Origin: Pusillimonas sp044464525
Lineage (GTDB): Bacteria > Pseudomonadota > Gammaproteobacteria > Burkholderiales > Burkholderiaceae_B
Assembly (NCBI RefSeq): GCF_044464525.1
Contig: NZ_JBIQLE010000019.1
Span: 4,313-68,312, forward strand
Direction of reading: 5' to 3'
DNA: 64,000 bases
Positions 16,813 through 25,315 of this stretch are shown here, in pieces. Numbering within the stretch: the stretch's first letter is position 1; every line of letters starts with the position of its first letter. The notes under the pieces are model-generated. The model saw only the letters and a list, made by a program, of their open reading frames with translations. It did not search any database and was not told the origin of the DNA. The position numbers and the translations under genes are program-made.

Positions 16813-18504
16813 ATGAGCAGCGATCAAGACAATTCCAAACCGGCTTCGTCCGGCCCCGATGCCGCCAAGGCCGGCGACAAGGCGGCGGGACGGCCCTCCG
16901 GTCCGGCGGCGCCCACGGTCAAGCCGCGGCGTCCGACCCGCATATCCTGGATCTGGCTGGTGCCGCTTGTTGCCGTGCTGGTTGGGCTTTCGTTGCTGGT
17001 GCGCGGCTGGCTCAGCGTCGGCCCGGTGGTCACCATCAGCTTCGAATCGGCCGAAGGCCTCGAGATAGGGCAGACCAAGGTTCGCTATAAAGACGTGGTG
17101 GTGGGGCTGGTCAAGGACATCCGCATCGCCGAAGACCGCTCCAACGTCCTGGTCAAGGCCCAGCTAAATCGCGACGGCGCGCGATATTACACGCAGGAAT
17201 CGGCCAGCTATTGGGTGGTGCGCCCGCGTCTGGGGCTAAGCGGCGTGTCTGGGCTGGGCACTTTGCTGTCGGGCGCCTACATCAGCGTGGATGCGCCCAA
17301 AGAGCTGGATGGCGGCCAGACCGTCACTGTTTTCAAGGGCCTTGAAACTCCTCCCGAAATTGCTTCGGGCCGCCAGGGCAGGCGGGTCACCCTGATGACC
17401 AAAGACCTGGGCTCGCTGGACATCGGCTCGCCGGTCTATTTTCGCCGCATTCCCGTCGGCCGCATCATTGGCTACAGCCTGGCGGAGGACGGGCGCAAGG
17501 TCAACGTGCAGGCCTTCATCGACGCGCCCAACGACCGCTTCGTCACCGAGGACACTCGTTTCTGGAACGTCAGCGGCATCGACATGTCGCTGGGGGCTTC
17601 GGGCGTCGAGGTCAAGACAGGCTCTTTGGCGGCGATCATCGCGGGCGGCGTCGCCTTTGCGTCGGCCAATCCGTTCAACACCACGCCGGCCCCCGAAGAT
17701 GCGACCTTCGCCCTGGCCGATTCCGAAAGTGACGCCATGGCCGAACCCGACGGGCCGCCGTTCAGGGTCGACATGGTTTTCCGCCAGTCGGTGCGTGGCC
17801 TGAAGCTGGGCGCGCCCATCGATTTTCGCGGAATGGAGCTGGGCGAAGTCTACGACATCGACCTCGAGTTCGACGAAAGCGAGAAACGCTTCCATGTGCT
17901 GGTCAAGGCGCATCTGTATCCCCTGCGCTTCGGCGGCGCCTATGACCGCCTGTCCGACGAGCAGAAGGCCGAAAGCTACCCGGCCCACCATCTGCTCGAT
18001 CCGCTTATCAAGCACGGCCTCAGGGCGCAGATCAAGGCTTCCAATCTATTGACCGGCCAGCAGTACATCTCGTTTGATTTCGTGCGCGACGCCGAGCCCG
18101 TTCAAACCGATCCCGAGGCCACGCCGCTGGTCATGCCCACCGTGACGGGCAGCTTCGACAAGCTTCAAGAGCAGTTGGGCAATGTGGTCGCCAAGATCGA
18201 CAAGATACCCCTGGACGGCATAGGCAAAGAGCTGCACGCCAGCCTTGCATCGTTGCACCGCCTGCTTGAAGGCCTGAGCGGCGTTGGGCCGCAGGTGGGC
18301 AATACGCTGAAATCCGTGCAATCTTCCCTGAACAAGCTCGAAGGGATGCTTGACGCCGACTCTCCCATAAACTCCGGGCTCGAAGGCACCATGCGCGAGC
18401 TTCAAAGCGCGGCCAGGTCGCTGCGGGCCCTGGGCGATTATCTGCAGACGCATCCGTCGGCATTGATACGGGGCCGTCCCGGGGACGTGCTGCCGGCCCC
18501 TTAG
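16813..18504 (+). CDS. pqiB: Paraquat-inducible protein B (MCE-domain protein PqiB)
   Basis: 563 residues from ATG 16813 (MSSDQDNSKP), 13 bp after pqiA; upstream in-frame ATGs lie inside pqiA. One N-terminal membrane anchor (ISWIWLVPLVAVLVGLSLLV), then three MCE domains beginning near VTISFESAEGLEIGQT, VTLMTKDLGSLDIGSP and DMVFRQSVRGLKLGAP, and a C-terminal helical segment. PqiB hexamers form a periplasm-spanning lipid tunnel. Works with PqiA and lipoprotein PqiC. Confidence 0.94.
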   Translation: MSSDQDNSKPASSGPDAAKAGDKAAGRPSGPAAPTVKPRRPTRISWIWLVPLVAVLVGLSLLVRGWLSVGPVVTISFESAEGLEIGQTKVRYKDVVVGLVKDIRIAEDRSNVLVKAQLNRDGARYYTQESASYWVVRPRLGLSGVSGLGTLLSGAYISVDAPKELDGGQTVTVFKGLETPPEIASGRQGRRVTLMTKDLGSLDIGSPVYFRRIPVGRIIGYSLAEDGRKVNVQAFIDAPNDRFVTEDTRFWNVSGIDMSLGASGVEVKTGSLAAIIAGGVAFASANPFNTTPAPEDATFALADSESDAMAEPDGPPFRVDMVFRQSVRGLKLGAPIDFRGMELGEVYDIDLEFDESEKRFHVLVKAHLYPLRFGGAYDRLSDEQKAESYPAHHLLDPLIKHGLRAQIKASNLLTGQQYISFDFVRDAEPVQTDPEATPLVMPTVTGSFDKLQEQLGNVVAKIDKIPLDGIGKELHASLASLHRLLEGLSGVGPQVGNTLKSVQSSLNKLEGMLDADSPINSGLEGTMRELQSAARSLRALGDYLQTHPSALIRGRPGDVLPAP

Positions 18505-18518
18505 AAGAGAAGCACGCC

Positions 18519-19145
18519 ATGAAACCTTCAGCCATTCTTTCCTGCCTGATTCTGGCCGCCGCGCTCGGCGGCTGCGCTTCGGCGCCGCAAAGCCAGTATT
18601 ACACCCTGTCTTCGTCCGAAGGGCAGGCCCCGGCGCCGACGGCGCAGGCGGCTTTCGCCATCAGCCTCTCGGCGGTCGAGGTGCCCCCGCAGGTCGATCG
18701 TCCTCAAATCGTGCTCAGCCACGAAAACGGCACCCAGGTCACTCTGCTGAACGAGTCCCAGTGGGCCGCGCCGCTGGCCGACGAGATTCGCAATGCCTTG
18801 TCGCGCGACTTGTCGCGCCGGCTTGGCGCGCTCGATATCGAACCCCGCGCAGCCCCCGAGGACCTGCCCTTGTGGCTGCTGAGCGTGACGGTGCATCGCT
18901 TCGAGTCGGTGTACGGCCACCGCGCGCTGCTCGAGGCCACGTGGCGCCAGGCCCCGCGCCATGGCGCTCAAGGCGAGGCGGCGATCTGCCGTGCGGCGAT
19001 ACAGGTGCCGGTCGAGCAGGGCATGCCTGGCCTGGTCGCGGGCCATCAGCGCGTCTTGGAAGAGCTTGCCGGCCTGATGGCGGACAAGCTTTCAGGTCGG
19101 CCCCTTTCCGCCGCGACGGGTATCGCCTTGAAGGGTTGTGTGTAG
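18519..19145 (+). CDS. pqiC: PqiC/YmbA family lipoprotein
   Basis: 208 residues with a lipoprotein signal peptide and lipobox LGGC (Cys19), followed by ASAPQSQYYTLSS, typical of the ABC-type transport auxiliary lipoprotein family (PqiC/YmbA). Outer-membrane partner of PqiB. Thus the whole pqiABC set is present, with 12-14 bp spacings. Confidence 0.92.
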   Translation: MKPSAILSCLILAAALGGCASAPQSQYYTLSSSEGQAPAPTAQAAFAISLSAVEVPPQVDRPQIVLSHENGTQVTLLNESQWAAPLADEIRNALSRDLSRRLGALDIEPRAAPEDLPLWLLSVTVHRFESVYGHRALLEATWRQAPRHGAQGEAAICRAAIQVPVEQGMPGLVAGHQRVLEELAGLMADKLSGRPLSAATGIALKGCV

Positions 19146-19172
19146 GGCCGCCGGTAAAGCTGGCCCAACGGA

Positions 19173-19634
19173 TCAGCTTCGGCCGGTGCTGCCGAAGCCG
19201 CCTTCGCCGCGCTCGGTTTCGATCGAGAACTGTTCCACATAGTGCAGCCCCACTTGGGCCACTGCCTGGAACATCAATTGCGCGATGCGCTCGCCGGGCT
19301 CGATCAAATAGGCGGCATCGCCGTCATTGGCAAGAATCACCCCGATTTCGCCGTGATAATCCGCATCGATCACGCCTATGCCCTGGGCGACCCGGACGCC
19401 GTGCTTCAACGACAGGCCCGAGCGCGAGGCGACGATGGCGACCAGGGCGGGATCCATCATATTGATGGCCAGGCCCGTCTTGATCAGCACCCGGCCCCCG
19501 GGCGGGAGTTCCACCGGCTCGTCGATGCAAGCGCGCAAGTCCATGGCGGCGGCGCCTTCGGTGGCATAGGCGGGCGGTGGAATCTTTGTTCCGAGCAGGG
19601 GATTGACGATGCGGGCTTCGATGCGTCTGAACAC
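19173..19634 (-). CDS. dut: Deoxyuridine 5'-triphosphate nucleotidohydrolase (dUTPase)
   Basis: 153 residues from the GTG at 19634; the open frame upstream (to 19910) is out of family. Hydrolyses dUTP to dUMP, keeping uracil out of DNA. Motifs: AAAMDLRACID (I), ASRSGLSLKHGV (II), GVIDADYHGEIGV (III), GERIAQLMF (IV) and the C-terminal GEGGFGSTG (V), in trimeric dUTPase order. In many relatives dut neighbours coaBC; here a catabolic-looking block separates them. Confidence 0.95.
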   Translation of the reverse strand: MFRRIEARIVNPLLGTKIPPPAYATEGAAAMDLRACIDEPVELPPGGRVLIKTGLAINMMDPALVAIVASRSGLSLKHGVRVAQGIGVIDADYHGEIGVILANDGDAAYLIEPGERIAQLMFQAVAQVGLHYVEQFSIETERGEGGFGSTGRS

Positions 19635-19746
19635 AAGGGGTCCTTTGCAAGGTTGAAGGGCCGGCCGCCGCGCCGTGTGGCCGGCGACCGTCCCGGGATT
19701 GTATACCTTGCGCCATGAGCCGGCTTGCCCGGCCGCGTCCGTGTAT

Positions 19747-20670
19747 TCAACGCCCCCAGCGCGGTAGGTAAGAGGGCGCGGAAGTGTTGCCGGTGGACTC
19801 GATCCGGCAAAGAAAGGGGTCGGCGAAATGGGTCGGAAGCAGCAGTACATCGCTGCGCGCACAGTCGTCGAGCATGGCCAGCCGTGTTTGCAGGGCCGTG
19901 ACCCGATCATCGTCGAAGATGGAGTACAGCTCGGGAAAGGGCAGTTGCACCGGATGGTGGATGACGTCGCCGCAGAACAGGGCCTGCTCGCCGTGTCCCC
20001 TGAGGCGGATTTTCACGTGACCCGGCGTATGTCCGGGCGCCGCCTCCACCGTCAGCAGATCATCCACGGTGTAGCCTTCTTCGATCAGCTCCATCTGGCC
20101 TGCTTCCTCTACGGGCAGCACGCTGTCCGCAAACACGAACTGCTCGGATTCGCGCGGCACGTAGTCGGGACGGCGCTCGTCCCAGCGCTCGAACTCCTTG
20201 CGCGTGAACAGGTAGCGGGCGTTGGGGAAAGAGGGAACCCATCGGCCGTTCTCGAGCCTGGTGTTCCAGCCGACATGATCGGAGTGCAGATGGGTGCACA
20301 TGACGAAGTCGACGTCTTCGGGCCGCGCGCCCGCCGCCGCCAGCCGTTCGAGCCAGGGTTCGCTGCGCATGTGGAAGCGCGGGTTGGTGGGCCGCTGCTT
20401 GTGATTGCCGATGCAGCTGTCTATCAGGATGGTGTGATGCCTGGTGCGGACCAGCCAGCTATGGATGCTGGTGCGGATCTTGTCTTCGACGGGATCATAG
20501 AAATGCGGCACGAGCCAGGATTCGTGCCGGCGCCACATATCGGGACGAAAATCGGGGAACATGAAGGTGCTGACGAAGCCCGGCCCGTGGTAGTCCTGGA
20601 CGCGGGTAACTTCGATGTCGCCGAACTGCAGGCCCTTGCCCGCGAGATTGATGTCCTGTATTCCAGTCAT
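19747..20670 (-). CDS. Metallo-beta-lactamase-fold hydrolase (lactonase-like)
   Basis: 307 residues from ATG 20670, which has the strong site GAAGGAGGTC. Full binuclear metal set: THLHSDHVGW (His127, His129, Asp131, His132), GHTPGH (His214), CGDVIHH (Asp235), and PTHFADP (His281). No signal peptide, so cytosolic. The MBL superfamily spans lactonases, esterases and phosphotriesterases; the length and spacing resemble N-acyl-homoserine lactonase and methyl-parathion-hydrolase-like groups, but the substrate is unknown. Divergent from the TRAP operon with a 218-bp shared spacer, suggesting co-regulation and a role in processing the transported compound (inference). Confidence 0.85.
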   Translation of the reverse strand: MTGIQDINLAGKGLQFGDIEVTRVQDYHGPGFVSTFMFPDFRPDMWRRHESWLVPHFYDPVEDKIRTSIHSWLVRTRHHTILIDSCIGNHKQRPTNPRFHMRSEPWLERLAAAGARPEDVDFVMCTHLHSDHVGWNTRLENGRWVPSFPNARYLFTRKEFERWDERRPDYVPRESEQFVFADSVLPVEEAGQMELIEEGYTVDDLLTVEAAPGHTPGHVKIRLRGHGEQALFCGDVIHHPVQLPFPELYSIFDDDRVTALQTRLAMLDDCARSDVLLLPTHFADPFLCRIESTGNTSAPSYLPRWGR

Positions 20671-20888
20671 ATGCAAGACCTCCTTCAATTGGGTGCAGTG
20701 TGCCACCGTCAGCCCGGGGTTGTCATACAAAACCCACGTGATATAAGTTTATTCGACATGGGTAGAAGTATTTTGAGATCGACGGATACTGTGCTGGCGC
20801 GTCAGAATAGGGTTTCACGGAATAAGTAGGTTGCAGTAAATCCGACATCCACCATGAGCCGTATGCTCACACTCGCAAGGAGTTTGCC

Positions 20889-21917
20889 ATGAGACCCCTG
20901 CCGACATTGATGTTCAGTATTCTGTTTGCCGCCGCCGTTCCCGCCGCCGCCCAGGCCCAGCCGATCGTACTGAAAGTGGCGCACTTTCTGCCGGTCGCTT
21001 CCGCGGCTCACAGCAAGATGATCGTTCCCTGGTGCGAAAAAATCGAAACCGCATCGAATGGGCAGCTCAAGTGCCAGATCTATCCTGCCATGCAGCTGGG
21101 CGGAAACCCCTCGCAGTTGTTCGGCCAGGCCCGCGACGGCATCGCCGACATCGTCTGGACGCTGCCGGGCTATACGCCGGGCCGCTTCCCCATCTCCGAG
21201 GTGTTCGAACTGCCTTTCGTGGCCACGACGCACCAGGCCTCGTCCCGGGCGCTGTGGGACTACACGCAAAAGCATGCGCAGTCGGAGTTTGCCGGCGTCA
21301 AGCCCATCGCCACCTGGGTCAACGGGCCCAACTACCTGCATCTGCGCGACAAGCAGGTCAAGACGATGGAAGACTTGCGGGGCATGAAAATACGCGCGCC
21401 TTCGCGCATGAGCAACGCGCTTCTGACCAAGCTGGGCGCAAGCGCCATGGGCATGCCGCTTCCGCAAGCGGTCGAGAGCTATTCAAAAGGGGTAATCGAT
21501 GCCGCCATGCTGCCCTGGGAGGTGATCCCCGGCGTCAAGATGCACGAGCTGTCGAAGTTCCATGCCGAAACCGAAAGCCCCCGAATGCTGGCCACCTCCA
21601 CCATGATCTACGTGATGAACCAGAAAAAATTCGACAGCCTGCCTCCCGACCTGCAGAAAGTCATCGACGATCATAGCGGCGCCGACACCTCGGCCTGGGT
21701 CGCGGCCCAGTTTGAAGAGGCCGATGCCATCGGGCGCAAGGCGGCGCTCGACCGGGGCAATACGGTCTACAAGATCAGCGCCGAAGAACTCGAACGGTGG
21801 ACGCAGGCCACCGCTTCCATACGGCAAGAGTGGATCGATGCCGCCGGCAAGCAGGGGGGCGATGGCCAGGCGCTGTACGACGATGCGATATCGCTCGTCG
21901 ATCAATACACGAAATAA
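20889..21917 (+). CDS. TRAP transporter solute-binding protein (DctP family)
   Basis: 342 residues with a cleavable signal peptide (MRPLPTLMFSILFAAAVPAAAQA) preceded by AAGGAG. Periplasmic ligand-binding subunit of a tripartite ATP-independent transporter. Family signatures: LKVAHFLPVASAAH, GQARDGIADIVWTLPGYTPGRF, and MKIRAPSRMSNALLTKLGA (the ligand carboxylate normally pairs with an Arg in this segment). Substrate not predictable by eye; TRAP systems usually take up organic acids. Confidence 0.92.
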   Translation: MRPLPTLMFSILFAAAVPAAAQAQPIVLKVAHFLPVASAAHSKMIVPWCEKIETASNGQLKCQIYPAMQLGGNPSQLFGQARDGIADIVWTLPGYTPGRFPISEVFELPFVATTHQASSRALWDYTQKHAQSEFAGVKPIATWVNGPNYLHLRDKQVKTMEDLRGMKIRAPSRMSNALLTKLGASAMGMPLPQAVESYSKGVIDAAMLPWEVIPGVKMHELSKFHAETESPRMLATSTMIYVMNQKKFDSLPPDLQKVIDDHSGADTSAWVAAQFEEADAIGRKAALDRGNTVYKISAEELERWTQATASIRQEWIDAAGKQGGDGQALYDDAISLVDQYTK

Positions 21918-21974
21918 CTTCCACGCGGCCGGTTGCAACGGCCGCGGTCATCCCTACAGGAGGGACGAGGCGCC

Positions 21975-22484
21975 ATGCCGCTTTCATCTCAGGCACAAGC
22001 CGGGCCGGGACGGGGCCGCCGCTGGCTGGAGGCCGTTTGCTGGTTTTTCGCCATGTTGGGCGTTGTGTTGTTTCTCATCGAGGCGCTGTTGTCGGCCGCC
22101 AGCATCTCGGGGCGGATCGCCCTGCGAGCCCCGGTGCCCGGCGACTACGAACTGGTGCGCATGTTTTCCGCGGTGGGCATCGTGTTGTGCCTGCCTTATT
22201 GCGAAATCAAGAAAGGCCACGTTCTGGTCGACTTCTTTACCCTGAAGGCTCCAGAGCCGTTCAAGCGCGGGCTTGACGTCACGGCTTCGCTGCTGATGGC
22301 CACGGTGGCGTTCCTGCTGGCGTGGCGCACCGGGGTGGGTACGCTGGAAATACGCCAATACCAGGAGACCAGCATGGTACTGGGCCTGCCGATATGGTGG
22401 ACCTACATACCGCTTGCGCCTGCCTTCGTCCTGCTGGGCATCGCGGCGCTGGCCAATATGCTTCAGCCGGGGGAGGCTTCATGA
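21975..22484 (+). CDS. TRAP transporter small permease subunit (DctQ family)
   Basis: 169 residues from ATG 21975, which has AGGAGGG upstream; an earlier in-frame ATG lacks a site. Four hydrophobic segments (about 20-40, 55-75, 90-110, 130-155) and the conserved EIKKGHVLVDFF loop. Pairs with DctM in the inner membrane. Stop overlaps the dctM start (ATGA). Confidence 0.9.
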   Translation: MPLSSQAQAGPGRGRRWLEAVCWFFAMLGVVLFLIEALLSAASISGRIALRAPVPGDYELVRMFSAVGIVLCLPYCEIKKGHVLVDFFTLKAPEPFKRGLDVTASLLMATVAFLLAWRTGVGTLEIRQYQETSMVLGLPIWWTYIPLAPAFVLLGIAALANMLQPGEAS

Positions 22485-23806
22485 GCAGCGTCCAGATCGG
22501 CATGCTGATGGGTGTCTTCATGCTTGCCATGCTGGCGCTGCGCATCCACGTCGGCATCTCCATGTTCGTGGCGGGCGCGATCGGCTACTTCTGGATTTCC
22601 GGCTGGGACGCCCTGATCGCCACCATGAAGCACGCACCCTATGCGCGTTTCTCCATGTACGATTTGTCCGTCGTGCCGCTGTTCCTGCTGATGGGGCAGT
22701 TCGCCACCTATGGCGGGCTGTCCAGCGCCTTGTTCCGGGCGGCCAATGCTTTCATCGGCCATTGGCGAGGCGGCATGGCCATGGCCGGGGTGGGGGCCTG
22801 CGCGGGCTTTGGCGCCATTTGCGGGTCTTCGCTTGCCACGGCGGCCACCATGACCCAGGTGGTCTTGCCCGAGCTCAGGCGCCATGGCTATTCGGGCAGC
22901 CTGGCCGGCGGCTCCATCGCGGCCGGCGGAACATTGGGCATCCTCATTCCCCCCTCGGTTCCCCTGATCATCTACGCCATCCTGGCGGAACAGAACATCG
23001 CCAAGATGTTCATGGCGGCGCTCGTGCCCGGCGTGCTGGCCGCAATCGGATACATGATCGTGGTGGGCATCGTCGTGCGGTTCAAGCCGGATGCCGCCGG
23101 CCCCTTGGTGGCCAGGCATGGCTGGGGCCGACGCTTTCGCATGCTGCTGGCCACCTGGCCGGTCATACTCATATTCGCGGTGGTGCTGGGCGGCATCTAC
23201 AGCGGCTTGTTCACCGCCACCGAGGCGGCGGCCATCGGGGCCCTGGCAACCGGCCTGGTGGCCTGGAAGTCGGGAGGCCTCAAAGACGGCGGGCTGGCCG
23301 CTTGCATTTCGGGCACCGCCACGGGCACGGGCATGATCTTCCTGATCCTGATCGGCGCCGACATGCTCAGCTCGCTGCTGGCCGTCAGCCAGATGTCGAA
23401 CATCGCGGCCGAATGGGTGCAGGGGCTGGGCCTGGGGCCGTTCGGCGTGCTGTTGGCGATTCTGGCGATCTACATCCTGCTGGGCTGCGTCATGGACAGC
23501 CTGTCCATGATCATCATCACCATTCCCATCTTGCTGCCGGTGGTGCTGGGCCTTGATTTCTGGGGCCTGGGGCCCGACGAGAAAAGCATCTGGTTCGGCG
23601 TGCTGGCCATGGTCGTCATGGAAATGGGCCTCATCACGCCTCCGGTGGGGATGAACGTCTACGTGATCAACGGTGTCGCCCGAGACCTGCCGCTGCGCGT
23701 GATCTTCCGCGGCGTCGTGCCTTTTCTCGCGTCCGATTTCATACGCCTTGCGCTGCTTGTGAGTTTCCCCGTGTTGACGCTGGCGCTGGTGCGCTGGCTA
23801 GGATAA
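22481..23806 (+). CDS. TRAP transporter large permease subunit (DctM family)
   Basis: 441 residues, about 12 membrane segments. Start at the ATGA overlap with dctQ; the longer open frame lies in dctQ. Family features: FAIGGSxA-type region read here as GAICGSSLATAATMTQVVLP, SIAAGGTLGILIPPSVPLIIYA, and MGLITPPVGMNVYVING. Sodium-coupled substrate translocation channel. Confidence 0.94.
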   Translation: MSSVQIGMLMGVFMLAMLALRIHVGISMFVAGAIGYFWISGWDALIATMKHAPYARFSMYDLSVVPLFLLMGQFATYGGLSSALFRAANAFIGHWRGGMAMAGVGACAGFGAICGSSLATAATMTQVVLPELRRHGYSGSLAGGSIAAGGTLGILIPPSVPLIIYAILAEQNIAKMFMAALVPGVLAAIGYMIVVGIVVRFKPDAAGPLVARHGWGRRFRMLLATWPVILIFAVVLGGIYSGLFTATEAAAIGALATGLVAWKSGGLKDGGLAACISGTATGTGMIFLILIGADMLSSLLAVSQMSNIAAEWVQGLGLGPFGVLLAILAIYILLGCVMDSLSMIIITIPILLPVVLGLDFWGLGPDEKSIWFGVLAMVVMEMGLITPPVGMNVYVINGVARDLPLRVIFRGVVPFLASDFIRLALLVSFPVLTLALVRWLG

Positions 23807-23817
23807 AGGACCCATAT

Positions 23818-24012
23818 ATGCCCATTGCCCGCCTATCCATCATGCAGGGCCGCAGCCCCGAAGAGGTTGCGGCCCTCATCGATGCCGTGACCGAGGCCAT
23901 ACATCAAAGCCTGCAGGCGCCCCACGCCAACATACGCGTGCTGGTCGACGAGGTGCCGCCCAGCCACTGGGGAATCCGGGGCAAGACGGCGGCCGAGCTC
24001 GGAGAATCCTGA
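23818..24012 (+). CDS. 4-oxalocrotonate tautomerase-like enzyme
   Basis: 64 residues beginning Met-Pro-Ile-Ala, so Pro1 becomes the catalytic N-terminus after Met removal, as in 4-OT enzymes. Length and the middle segment (GRSPEEVAALIDAVTEAIHQSL) match the 60-70 residue tautomerases, as does the C-terminal part with a basic residue near position 40 (Arg40 in ANIRVLV). Interconverts keto/enol forms of 2-oxo acids in aromatic meta-cleavage routes. 11 bp after dctM and 5 bp before the LysR gene, hence one operon; this points to an unsaturated or oxo dicarboxylate as the transported substrate (inference). Confidence 0.86.
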   Translation: MPIARLSIMQGRSPEEVAALIDAVTEAIHQSLQAPHANIRVLVDEVPPSHWGIRGKTAAELGES

Positions 24013-24017
24013 ACCGT

Positions 24018-25268
24018 ATGTCCAGTGTCCGGCCCGGCATCGGCGTCATCGTCCATCCCAAGCATCTCAAGACTTTTGCGGCGGTATGCCACGAGGGCAG
24101 CATGAAGCGGGCCGGAGAAAGCCTGCGCCGTTCGCGGTCCGCGGTTTCGTACTCCATCGAAGAGCTCGAGCGCGACATCGGCGGCAATCTGTTCGAGCGG
24201 CATGAGCGAGGCATGCTGCTCACCGAGATCGGCACGGTGCTGCTGCGCCGTGTCGAAGCGGCTTTCGCCGAGATGGGCCGGGCGCGCCAGGCGCTGGAGG
24301 ACATGGCCGAGGTGCAGGGCGTCAAGCTGCTCAATGCGCCGATATTCACCTTGTCCGTGGGCAAGCGGCGCCTGGAGGTCTTGCTGGCGTTCGCCGACCT
24401 GATGCACATGGGAGCGGTGGCGGGCAAGCTGGGTATTTCCCAGCCCGCCGTCAGCCTGGCGGTGAACGAGCTCGACCTTAGCACCGGTTTGCCCTTGTTC
24501 CATCGCTCTGACGGCAACACGCGGCTGACTCCAGCCGGCGAGACCCTGCTTTTGCATCTCAAGCGCGCGCTGGCCGAACTGCGCCACGCCGGCGCCGAGA
24601 TCACCCTGCTCAGCGGCAGGGTCGAAGGCAAGGTCATTGTGGGCGCGCTGCCTTTCGGCGGCGCGCAGATTTTGCCGGTGTCGATTGCGCGGTTGCTGCA
24701 CAAGCATCCTGGCCTGCACATCGCCACGGTCGAGGGTTCGTTCGAGAATCTGGCGGCCGGCCTGTGGTGCGGGGACATCGACCTGGTGGTCGGGGCCCTG
24801 CAGCCGGTGGGGCAGTACACCACCCTGGTGTGCGAAAAGCTGTTCGACGACTGGATATCCATCATCGCCCGCGCGGGGCATCCGCTGGCGCAAAAGCCCA
24901 ATGTGGGCCTGGACGAAGTGCTGGAGGCTTCATGGGTGCTGCCTTCCGAAGGCACCCCCACCCGCGCGGCGCTGACGGCGGTGCTGGATACCCATCATCT
25001 GCCGCATCCCCGGGTCACGGTCGAGACTTCCGACCCGTCGACCATACGCGGGCTGCTGTGCGAGAGCGACCTGATCACCGCCGCCGCGCAGCGTATCTTC
25101 CATCATGACATCCAGACCGGCGCGCTGGTGCGCCTGCCCGTCGTGTCCAGCGCCGTGTACCGTTCAATCGGCATCATCCGCAGGGCCCCCGAGCGGTCTT
25201 CGCCCGGCGCGCGGCTGTTGATGGACGAATTGCGCGCCGTGGGGCGCTCTCCGACCGATTGGGAATAG
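24018..25268 (+). CDS. LysR-type regulator with two tandem HTH domains
   Basis: 416 residues, over 100 longer than a normal LysR protein. There are two LysR-type winged helix-turn-helix domains: one at about residues 15-73 (HLKTFAAVCHEGSMKRAG, RSAVSYSIEELERDIGGNLF) and another at about 116-174 (RRLEVLLAFADLMHMGAVAG, SQPAVSLAVNELDLSTGLPL), then one effector-binding domain (about 200-400). The first copy has a degenerate recognition region (RRSRSAVSYSIEEL rather than SQPAVS-x-I-xxLE). Cotranscribed with the TRAP genes and tautomerase, which it likely controls, along with the divergent hydrolase. Confidence 0.9.
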   Translation: MSSVRPGIGVIVHPKHLKTFAAVCHEGSMKRAGESLRRSRSAVSYSIEELERDIGGNLFERHERGMLLTEIGTVLLRRVEAAFAEMGRARQALEDMAEVQGVKLLNAPIFTLSVGKRRLEVLLAFADLMHMGAVAGKLGISQPAVSLAVNELDLSTGLPLFHRSDGNTRLTPAGETLLLHLKRALAELRHAGAEITLLSGRVEGKVIVGALPFGGAQILPVSIARLLHKHPGLHIATVEGSFENLAAGLWCGDIDLVVGALQPVGQYTTLVCEKLFDDWISIIARAGHPLAQKPNVGLDEVLEASWVLPSEGTPTRAALTAVLDTHHLPHPRVTVETSDPSTIRGLLCESDLITAAAQRIFHHDIQTGALVRLPVVSSAVYRSIGIIRRAPERSSPGARLLMDELRAVGRSPTDWE

Positions 25269-25315
25269 CCGGGGCGCCGCTTCAAGCGCGTTGCGCGGTG
25301 GCCCTGGGCGGTGCG

